Origin: Uloborus plumipes
Lineage: Eukaryota; Arthropoda; Arachnida; Araneae; Uloboridae
Direction: 5' to 3'
DNA: 64,000 bases
Assembly (NCBI GenBank): GCA_038373865.1
Contig: JAXGGA010001063.1
Span: 51,001-115,000 of the forward strand
A program made the translations under genes and the position numbers. Positions 46,801-58,800 of this stretch are shown piece after piece; positions within the stretch are counted from its first letter, which is position 1, and every line of letters starts with the position of its first letter. The notes beneath the pieces were generated by a model that did not search any database, was not told the origin of the DNA, and was given only the letters and a program-made list of their open reading frames with translations.

Positions 46801-49800
46801 TAGTTCTATGTAAATGAAGTAATGACACTTTTAAAATATGAGTGAGGTAGTTTGTTAAAAATAAAAAAGAATGAGATCAGAAGTGTCCTGGATGATTAAA
46901 TAGCGTTTTCAATAGCTGGATGTTGTATCGATTAGAAACTCTGTATTTTGTGTATGTCGTGAAACCTCAGTCGTCGGTCTTTCTATTGAAGCAAATAACT
47001 TGCTCTAGTTAAAATGGTATAGAGGGGAAGTAAAGTAAGCACGCTCACTTGAGGAAAAACGAAAGTCCTCGTCTAATTTACACTAAAACACAATATTTTT
47101 TTTCGTTAAATTTTGCTCCAAAATTTTGGGAACAGTTTTCAATCAAGAAATTTTCATAAAAGTTTTAGCACAGGAGGTTTTAAGAGACCTCTTGCCACAT
47201 ATTACAACCACATATTGAGCGCAGTAAAATCCCGTTTTGTTATCTATCCCGAATTCTCCGTAAAAAAGCTGATTTTGTCCACATAACCAATTTGACTAGA
47301 AATTTAATCATCTGGATCATCATCACCACCACACAACTCAGACTCATCAATATGAGCTGGTTTTTATCACTGGTCTGGTGCCATATCCTCAGCAGTTCAC
47401 ATGAGAGTCATCACCCGTCTTCGACATGTTGGAATGGAATGCTTTATTATTGCCGTAGTAAAGCATTAAAAATAAATGAAATCCTGAACGTACAGCTAAA
47501 CGTCTATATTTAATAGACGTAATGAATAAATTGGTATTTGAAAATAAAAGTGCACACTTAACGACGAGTTAAATGTTGAATTTTTTACCAAAAAAAAAGA
47601 AGAAAAAAACACGCTTCGACATTGACTCTCTCTCTATATAGGGTGAGTTCTGGTAAGTGCGTACCCTTTTTTTCAAAGTTCATGTTCTCAAGGATGCTGC
47701 TCTGTTGAAAAATCTTGTACACTCACAATTTTTTTTTAGTTTTCTTTCCTGATCCTTTACTAAGATTTTCAAGCATATAATATTTCAAATAAACCATAAG
47801 CATAGGTTTTGTGACCTGGTTTATGACACCTATTCTAAGGTACGCACTTTCCCTACCTAGCGGGGTAAGTGCGTCCACCTTAAATTATGTGAATATGAGC
47901 AGGAAAAAACTTCTGGCCCATATTAAATATGTTAGGTAGTTGCCTTGGGATAATTCCTAATACTAGAGATCAGTATTTGCTTGCATGGATGAAACGCAAT
48001 CAGTGATATCCCACGTGTCTTGCGAACAACTGTGATTTGAAGATTGAGAGAGTTGTGTCTGTGATTCTTCCTGTGTCCTTTTAATAAGACCAAGTGAGCA
48101 AATATAAGTTGTTTTTATTTAGTAATAATCACTCATAGTCTACATAGTTTATTTTGGTTTAATACATTAATCAGTCTGTGTTTAAGCCAGGGTACGCACT
48201 TACCCCTTCTTAAATGTAAGATGAGACATGTGCGTCCAATAGCTTTGTTGTAAGTGTGATTTTCTTTAATTCTATTTGTATGGTAGATCGTTAGGTGACC
48301 TGAGTGAACACTTCGTTTTTTTTCTTTTTTTCAATGAATACGGTTTTAAAATATTTTTCTCATTAGAATCAGCAGCAGTAAGAAAAAATACAAAAAAAAA
48401 AAAAAAAAAAGGAGAAAATATTTGATCATGATGTGATATTTGTACTTTTTTTTCTTGTACATTGAAATAGTTTTTCACAAGGTGTTCTTAATTTTCTTAA
48501 ATATAATTTATTCATAAATACACCTTCGTTTTTTGAACCAGTTGGTTCCTTATTTAGTGTTTCACTTAATTTCATTGCTTTATTTATCATTCTGGTATAA
48601 ATTAAGTATAGCTTATGATCGCTATTTTCAACGAAAAATTTACTAACTGATATATAAAAGCCAATATATTTCAGAGGTAATGAATAAAATTGAAATCCTA
48701 TGCCGCATTCAATGTTAAGATAAATACTTGATGGAAATGACGTAGGATTTATAATCGGCTAATAAAAGAGTTACAAGCAAAATTAAAGGTGAATTACGAG
48801 AGTCGGATTTTCCAAGCAATGGTACACACTTGCCTCATCATAATGGTACGCACTTTCTCCACATAATAGTACGCATATGCCTCATGATATTGGTACGCAC
48901 TTGCCCCATCATAATGGTACGCACTTACCCCCACCTTACTTTAAAGAAAGGGAAAGTGCGTACCGTCATATAAAAAAATTTTAGTTAGAGTATTTGATCA
49001 AAATACCCCATGTATGTTATTAGTAGCTATTACTCAAAAGAAAAAACTTGCATTTCTTGACTTCAATTGCTTGGTATGACTACAAGAGAAACTGAAACAA
49101 AGCCTTCTCAATCTTTACTTTAGAGTTTTTTTGAAGACATTTAAGTTGTCTCTGATTGTGTTTCGTCTATTGAATCCAGGCCTGAATTCTACCTATTGAA
49201 ATTATCATTAGACAGTTATCTAACATAGTCGATGTGTTGCAGAAGCCATTTCAAAACAGTGTTCATATAATTCCCAGTGGACGCACTTACCCCGTGGACG
49301 CACTTACCAGAACTCACCCTATATATATCCTTACTATAAATTTACAATGATGTTAGCTGTATGGTGATATGAATCTAGAGTTCTTAATTCTCTTTTATTA
49401 AGAGACTAGCTGCGTGGCCCGGCGTTGCACGGGCTGTAATGTAGTGAAGGCAGTTTGAGAAAACTACTCGCCACCAAGGCGGCTCGCCTTTAAAGTAATG
49501 AGAAAAGTTTAAACAGTTTACTCACCGTCAAGGCGGCTCGCCTTTACAGTAGCGAGGAAAGTTTCAATAAACTACTCGCCGCCAAGGCGGCTCGCCTTTA
49601 CAGTACCAAGGAAAAGTTTAATAAACTACTCCCCGCTAAAGCGGCTCGCTAAAAAGCTTTCCTGCATCAAAGAATCAATCGAATTATTTGCACATGCTTC
49701 CTCAAAAATAAAGACGATGTCAAGTAGCGCATACTTAGCACTCTCCCTAAATAACAAATAAAATTCCTTTCCAAAAACAATTATTTCCAAACCGCTTTCT

Positions 49801-52800
49801 TCCTGTAAAATTAATTGCAAAATTCTAAACGAAAAAGTTCTTTTAATATTTGGATCGCAGCCAAAAAAAGTCCCTTCTAAAAACAGCAATTGCAATTTTA
49901 TTTAAAAACACATTTTCAAAATGGTACCAGAGAAAAAATATGTCATTAATAATTAGAATAAAAACAATTGTTAGAACTTTGTTATAACACGTATTCAAAA
50001 TGACAATGGAAAAAAATAACACTCTTTCATTTTAAAAAGTTCAACTTAATTAACGTTTTAATTTACAATCGCAACGGAAAGAAATAAATATCTTGGAATT
50101 TTAAATAGTTCAATAATTTAATTAACGTTTTAATTCAAAATGGCAACGGTAGGAAATAAATATCTTGGAATTTTAAACAGTTCAATAATTTAATTAACGT
50201 TTTTATTCAAATGGCAACGGTAAGAAATAAATGTCTTGGACGTTTAATCATTTATTAGGCTTAATCGCTTTAAACTTGACTACTTATTAATTGATATCTT
50301 CGCTAATTAAAATCGTATAATCATATAGATTGAAACTAATGAAGCCTGAAAAATTACCTATCTATCGGTACCTGGTTCGACTTTCAGTTCATTGGCGTTC
50401 AGGAGAAATAAGCGTGACATAGAAAGGTAGAAAGATAGTTAGATACTCAGTTTTTAATATAAGTAGACTAGCTGCCAGGGCAGCTAGATTAGCTTCCTGC
50501 GACATGTTGATGCATAACGTCCCCCCTCTCTAACTTTTACCTCATTCTGAAGTTTTATTTGATATAATTTAATGTTCATTCGATTTCAAGACGTACCACG
50601 AACGTGGCCCGGCGTTGCACGGGCACTTCGTGCCCTGAAAGTAGTGAGGAAAATGTCAAGAAACTACTCCCCGCCAAGGCGGCTCGCTAACAGGCGCTTC
50701 ACGCCTTTACTTTTTTCCTGTATAAAAAAAATCATTCGAATTATTGAGATGCTTCGCGCCTTCAAGATGGTGAGGAAAGTTTCAGTAAGTTCAGCTCAGG
50801 CGCGGATCCAGAGTGGGGTCATGCGGATCATGACCCCCCCCCCTTAACCGACCAAATATAGCAAAAAATTGCATTTTTGGGACTTATTTTACGAAAAAAC
50901 TGCCAAACCACCCCATTTTTGCACAAAAATTGCACTTTGACCCCCCCCTTTCCGAAAATGACCCCCTCCTTAACCAGAAGCTGGATCCGCCCTTGGTTCA
51001 GCTCGCTCAAAGGAGAAAAAGCAGACATTGATACTCAGTTTTTAATATAAGTAGATGGCTCTTCAACAAATGAATGTTTCAAAATATTACAAGTAGCTAG
51101 CGATAAAAATACTATGTAAGTCGCCCGCTTATGAGTTTCGTGTTTGATTTAGTTAAGCCTTCATTCAAAATTCTCATTTTCATTTTTATTATTGTTTCAT
51201 GGCATGGCAACCACGTTTTGCAATGCAAGAATGGATTTCATATTTAATCATTTATTAGGCTTAATCGCTTTAAACTTGACTACTTATTAATTGATATCTT
51301 CGCTAATTAAAATCGTATAATTATATAGATTGAAACTAATGAAGCTTGAAAAATTACCTATCTATCGGTACCTGGTTCGACTTTCAGTTCATTGGCGTTC
51401 AGGAGAAAGAAGCGTGACATAGAAAGATAGTTAGAAAGAAAGATAGTTAGAAAGATAGTTAGAAAGATACTCAGTTTTTAATATAAGTAGACTAGCTGCC
51501 AGGGCAGCTAGATTAGCTTCCTGCGGCATGTTGATGCATAAGTTCCCCCCTCTCTAACTTTTACCTCATTCTGAAGTTATATTATTTGATATAATTTAAT
51601 GTTCATTCGATTTCAAGACATACCACGAACGTGGCCCGGCGTTGCACGGGCACTTCGTGCCCTGAAAGTAGTGAGAAAAAAATTTAAAGAAACTACTCCC
51701 CGCCAAGGCGGCTCGCTTACAGGCGCTTCACGCCTTTACTTTTTTCCTATATAAAAAAAATCATTCGAATTATTGAGATGCTTCACGCCTTCAAGATGGT
51801 GAGGAAAGTTTCAGTAAGTTCAGCTCGCTCAAAGGAAAAAAGCAGACATAGATACTCAGTTTTTAATATAAGTAGATGGCTCTTCAACAAATAAATGTTT
51901 CAAAATATTACCAGTAGCTAGCGATAAAAATTCTACGTAAGTGGCCCGCTTATGAGTTTCGTGTTTGATTTAGTTAAGCCTTCATTCAAAATTCTCATTA
52001 TCATTGTTATTATACTGTTTCATAGCAACGACGGTTTGCAAGAATGGATTTCATATTTAATCATTTATTAGGCTTAATCGCTTCAAACTTGACTACTTAT
52101 TAATTGATATCTTCGCTAATTAAAATCGTATAATTATATCAATTGAAACTAATGAAGCCTGAAAAATTACCTATCTATCGGTACCTGATTCGACTTTCAG
52201 GTCATTGGCGTTCAGGAGAAAGAAGCGTGACATAGAAAGATAGTTAGAAAGATAGAAAGAAAGATAGTTAGAAAGATACTCAGTTTTTAATATAAGTAGA
52301 TATTTGGATGAAGAGGATTGCGCCCGATGAGCGCCATTACCCTACTTTCCCTCTCGAAACTTTTTACAAAAAATAGGGGAAGACCGCCTATATTGGACCA
52401 CTGCTTAAATTGGACCTCGGGCTTAAAATCTAGTACAGAGATCTATGCTAAACTTTAACGGTAGATACATAAAGTTTTAGGAATAAAATAAATGTGTATG
52501 AAGTTTCACCAGTCTTCCAACTGTGTAGCGTGAGTTACGGCATGATTTATGTTGGAAACGTGTAAAATCTTATTTTGCGGTCTTGTACCTAGTAAGATAG
52601 TACTAAAACTTGTAAGCTGAGGTAAACTGCTGTTATAGCATGATAATCTGTGTTTAATAAGGATCACATCTATGTTTACATGCACGGTTGTGATAATTTT
52701 TGACAGAGAAATAAGCTGAAGAATAAAAAATGGCATGTTTTCCTTTATTGGACCGAAAAAATTTTCCTATATTGGACCGGTGGTCCAATTTAAGAATACC

Positions 52801-55800
52801 GTAAAATGGGGTGTATAGGAACAGCGGGGTCAATCGGAACAAAACTTCCCAACCGTACAAAGAAATTCTTCATAAATATACTATTGGGTATTTTTCGCCA
52901 TGAATTTTTTTTTTAGAAAGGTAAGATCATAGGAAGTAGGAAAAAAATACTTTTGTCAATCTGGCAACGCTACTGGCTTCTAAAGAGGGCTGCACGTTGA
53001 ATGCTAGAAAACATCACATTTTCATAGACTGCAAAACTTCATATGCAAGAACAAACCTTCTTATATTTAAAAACTATGAGTGGTATGTTTCAATTATACA
53101 TGTATCTGAACAACAGAATACCACATTAGAATTTACATTTTTTATAAATTGTGTCATAAAAGTGAAGAATTCTGAAAAATGCCATGGGAAAAAAATTTGC
53201 GGGGTGAATCGGAACACTTAGTTCTGTTGTTCCAATTCAAACTTATTTGAAGGAAATTGTTTAAAAAATCAAGATTCTAACCCCAATTCTTCTAATCAAG
53301 ACATGGACAAGGATTTATTACTGTTTATCCCTTCTCGTGAGCAACTAGATCTTAGAATGACAAAAGTTACAGATTTCAAAAGATTTTTTCTCCAGGAGAC
53401 TTTTTTTTACTTAAAATAAAAGGGAGAAAGTCACATAGACTTTATGTAGTAAACGTCCAGCACACAGACAGTGATGAATAAGCGAAAAAATCTTTCAGGA
53501 CAATCCCCGAAACCCAGAAATTTCAAAAAACTAAAGAAAAGGCAGAGTTCATCCCAGGAGATGTTATGAAAAAACTTAAGCCACGTCACTATTGCTAGTT
53601 TTAAGGACAAGTACATATTTGTGGACGACATGAGTGACTTCCATTCATGTTAAATCTTTGCATTTCAATTCAAAAGCTTTTCTTAAAATTATCTTTCATT
53701 CTTCATAAGTTCAAAATTATTTTGAATTTGCACAAATTATAAACGTTTACTGGTACTGAAATTATACATTTATTTGACAGTAATTATCTGTTCTTATTCT
53801 CCCCCATCAATATTACTCATGTTTGTGAGACCTATTACAGATTAAATTGAAAAAAATAAAAATTTTAACAAGTGTTCCGATTGACCCCTATCAGCGGGGT
53901 GATTCGGAACACCCATAATTTGCTATATATTTTAATAATAATTGCTCAAAATCTTTTGTCTTTGCTTGGAATATCAAAAGTAAAGCAAGACCGAAGTTTT
54001 TACCCAAAAAATCAAATTAAAAAAAAATCTTTTAACTGCTTTTTTTACAATCAAAGCTGAAAAGTGTTCCGATTAACCCCATTTTACGGTACGATTTTAA
54101 GCAAGACTTTTCATTAATTGCAACATTAAATAAGTGACTCATCTGATTTAATAGCGTAGTTAAGATTATTTTAAGCATACTTTAACACCTATTCACGATA
54201 TTCATTTTTTTTATCAAGCACATTTTCTAGAAGCTGCAAATTCTTGAAATATTTGTTTTTTTTTTCTCTTTTTCCATTAAGTTGCAGTTTCAGGTTGTTA
54301 AACATAGTTATTAATTTGAATAAAATTTGTGCTGGTTTACCGAGGGGATAAAATGAAATTCTTCGATTTGCTCGAAAAGATTTTAAAAAGAAACAATTAA
54401 TATGCTACTAAAATGTTCAATGTAGATGAAACCGGTCTTTTCACTGCCCAAAAGCCCCAAAATATATCGACATATAAAAGTAAACACCAGTTTGGAGCAG
54501 TAATGTGTGGTGAACGTGTTAGAAACACACTTGCTATTTGCTGCATGAGTGCAACAGAATTGCTACACCCCCCGCTCCCTCCCCATGCTTATTTTCAAAA
54601 GAATACGTTCCATGTATTTGCTTATCGTAAAGGCACCCCCTGGTGAGCAATATGCTTGTTTAAAAAAAGGTTGGATCACAAACGATAACTCACCACAATT
54701 GATACAATATTTCATCAAAACCGTTTAATCAAGATGCAATAAACTTGGTTAACGAGAGCGATATAGTAATGCTTTCTCTTAAAGCACACCATGCATGATG
54801 TTATCTTTTTTCAGCCTCTGTCTACATATTTTAATCGAGTGTGTGATACATGGATGCGAGAACATCCAATGAGATCCATTACCCAATATCGAATAGAAGA
54901 ACTGTTTGGTAACTCTTATGGGTAAACCTCAAACAAGGCCATGGCAAATGTTGTGAGTTGATTCTAAAGAACAGGAGTGTGGCCTGTTAATTGACATGTG
55001 TTTAGCGGCATTGACTTGGCTAGAGCTGAGTTCGATGTAAGTAGTCCAGATAAAACTGCTCAAAGTGAGCAGGCTACATGTTCGGTGTAAGTTGTACTGT
55101 TGTACACCATGTACAAGAACTAGCTACGACTTAAATTAGTACAAGCTCTGCATAATCAGCGGATAGTTCTCATCAAAGCATGATTGTCAACTTCAACTAT
55201 GATTTTGTAAAGGCCAGGCTCACATATCAATTTACCTAAAAAATATAGAACACAAAAAGGAAGGCTATCTCAGCAATCATTCTAACGCCGTATGAAAGAA
55301 GCATAGAACAGAAAAAGTCACACAAGAATAAGCTGCAAGGAAACTGCACACAAAACAATTGTTATTGCCATATATTTGTCATAGAGATGAAGCGCAAAAC
55401 ATGCATTAAATGCAAAATGCTATCGGTGAGTGTATCAACACTGCCTAAATGAGACCGAAGCAAAAGAAATTCTATTGCAAATCCTGGAAAAAAGATGTAT
55501 AGTTCAAATATAAATTATTCTATGATTTTCTGGTACGGTCCAATTTAGGAAGCGCATGGTTCAATATAGGCGCATATATTCCTAAATTGGACTTTTGCAA
55601 CTTTTTGTAAGATAATTTTTTAAAAAATAATTTCCATATTTTTAGAAAATAGAAGCTCTTAGGGCGGTTCCTGATTAAATTTAGCTTACGATGCCCTATT
55701 TTGTATTTTTGTTTTGCTTCACATTGAGCGACACAGGCCTCCTGTTCTTAGGGGGTCCAATATAGGCGGTCTTCCCCTACATAAAATTGTTTAATCGTTT

Positions 55801-58800
55801 CATTTGTAACGCAGAAAATCGTTTTTTTTTTTCCCCTCATTTTCGAAAACTTCAAGCTAAATATCGTTTGAAATTTCAGCGTGGCTCGTTAAGAAATTTA
55901 ACTGGCTACTTTTAAAAAGTTAAGAACATGGTTTGATATGTTTTAGGAACATTTACTTGGAATCAAAAGGCTTCCATGGACCAAAACTCACGAAAACTGG
56001 AACAACGATTGTTGGAATCATCTTCAAGGTTAAGTTTCTTGGTTTTTCCATTATCCAGAAATTAAAAACGATCCACTGCTTAAATAATTTTATGATTTAA
56101 CTGTTTTATTTATTTATTTGCTTATTTTTTAATTTTTGAGTTACTTATTATTTACTTATTCATTTACTTTTAAAAGTTCAGAAGCTTAAAACTATAACTA
56201 TTCATCAATAATGTATTTTACATTATTTTACGAAATTCATGAAATAAGTAAAATTACTTAGAACTGGGCTCTAGCATAGGTAAGAGAAAATTAAAATTCT
56301 AGACACGAGAGTAATTAAAGTAAATCGTAATTCGATGCGGAAATAAGATGTACAAAAGAAATATGATAACAGTAAGACCAAAAAAAAAAATCTGTTGAAA
56401 TTACTTTTAGCGTCTAACTTTTTAATTGATGGATATAACATAGCAGAATGAATGACATAATTCATAAATGAACTCTGGCGGGAGGGGGTATTCACTGTTA
56501 AAATATCTGTCTTATCACCCAATCTCTTTGATTAAAGATGAACGATATTAAGAACATCTAACATTAAGATCTAATCTAATTTCGATTAGGGTTGCTCAGG
56601 CCAAGGCTACTTCATTTATTGATCCACGTTATATACCATCACGCGAAACCATTTACCAGTATTTATAGTCGTTGAAATGTCTTCTTCCAAAGTCATCTAG
56701 TTAAACAACTTCAGATAGAGACGCGATAACTTTAAGCATCATTTTTGTAACATCTTCATTAATATTTACCCCTGTGCTGAAGGTCTTCACTTACTAATTA
56801 TTCCTTTTTTATGAAGTTAAAAAAATGGAAGATTAACTAAACAGCAGATTAATATCCTCAGTCTTGGCGTCACCTATAGAATACACTAACAAAAAATACC
56901 GCCAGAGAAAATGAAATGTGTCAGTGCTTCGCAGAGTTAGTTAATATTCTTGTTGGTAATGACAGAACTGAAAAAAGAAGTACTCCTCTAATATATTTTT
57001 ATTAACAGCTTGTGTTACAGTCAAATGAAAACTGAAGGGAAAAAGAACGCTGCTTTGTTGAATCAGTTATTTGCCCGCTATAATGAATATAAAAAATACA
57101 ATGAAAACGCATAAAAAGAAACCAATTGCGTTAAAGTAAAACCACCCGTGCTTAACACTTTCAGGATTATTTTTCAGTTATGACTTAGCTTGAAGTGATG
57201 AATTCACCGTATGGGAAACTTAGAATGAGAAAGTCAGGTTAAGAAAGGCGGAAAACGTGGCATACGAGTGCAATACAGTTATACCAAAAGAAAAAAAAGA
57301 GGGACATTATACACCTTTAGTAGCCAAAAAAAAAAAAGCTGTTAAGAAGAAAAGGACTGACGAATATCTCGTACTTTAGTCAAAGAAATTGAAATATAAA
57401 GTTGATTTGTCGAATTAATAAAGTGTTAGGCCGCACCTTTTATACATGCAAAAATCAAATAATATACACCAGTGTAAAAAAATGAAGGACGAAGTTGAAA
57501 AATCAGAATTCCAGCAGGGAAAAAAAGCAGAGTGGGGTGAAAGACCAATCAAGACATTAGGGTCAGGTACACATTAACAAATGCGAAAACATACAGTTAG
57601 AAATGGTGGAGAATTTCGGAGAGGGGTGAATAGCATTACTGGTGTGAGCTCAGCATCTTTGAGTGAGCAATTGCACTTTATATATCAGTTTAAAAAACGA
57701 CAAAAAATTTCTACCAGAGTGGTTAAATGTCGCACAATGAGTCTATAAGAAGACATATGGACGATTTTAACTAAGATTAAATCAAGGAAAAGATTTAGAA
57801 TGATCGAAGTGAGACAAGTGTGACTTCAGGGTTCGGAATTGCTTACATCGTTTCCTGACTTTGGAGAAACTTTCTAACAGTAAGAAAAGATGTCCGATGG
57901 TTCCCAGTGGTTTTCCACAAGAAGACAAGGCAGCAGACGACTAATATATTGTCCTACAGGAAAAAAGGAAATGGCAAAAGACATCGGAAGTAAAACACAT
58001 ACAACGGGCTATTAAACGACTGATATCGCGTCTTACTACGACTAAGAAAGCAGCACAGTGATGGTCTGATTGTCCAATGATCTGTACGATGTGTACCTTT
58101 AACGTCTTCTAACCGGAGAAGGCGTTTTATGTGATATCAGGAACTCCAAAATGGAACAGATAATTCATGAGTCTGGTACTCTCTCTAGATGAGGGTAAAT
58201 TTAGTTTATTCTGTTATTCGGGACACTTGTACATCGGGAGAGAGCAGGCGACACGATATAACACCTCAAACTTGATCAAAAATGTCCGGTTTAAAAGTCG
58301 TGGAGCTCTCGCCTAGAGGGGCATCATGATTTGTAGTCTTAGAGACCTTAACACCTTCGAAGGAGATTAAATGTCTAAGACTCACTATTATAACAGTTCT
58401 CCATCCTTATGCGCGCCTTTTCAGAGGTGCTATGGATCTTCAGTTCCATTTCAGTATCGACAGAAATCAATCATATCTCACGGTTAGTGTCGAAAAGTGA
58501 GATTTCTAAACGCATAGATTACCTGGAAGGGTCTTAAGATATAAATCTCATTCAGCAGGAATGGAACTTTTTAGGGAGATGCTTGATAGGAGGCAATTTA
58601 CTGCCATCAACGATTTTGATTCTGCAATTGGCCCTACACAAGGAATGGGCAGCAATACCTCAACAACTCACTGATAGCATCATATTCAGTATTAGCAGAT
58701 AATATTAAACTTTCACAGCAGTCAGAAGAATCCATTTCCTCTTCTAAAGGCTGAATTTTTCTTGCTGAATATCTGCCACATGAATGTTTTGACCTTTCGT

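Larger units (their letters stand above)
52376..55777 (+). mobile_element. TA-flanked pogo-type DNA element (family 1) with decayed transposase
   Basis: Both ends read GGGGAAGACCGCCTATATTG then GACC (inverted at the right), flanked by TA (52374-52375, 55778-55779). The inner motif TATTGGACC recurs near 52406, 52746, 52770 and, inverted, 52785, 55536 and 55558. It contains a pogo-like transposase remnant and, nested, the family 6 element. Lies at the end of PSMB7 intron 1. Confidence 0.88.
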
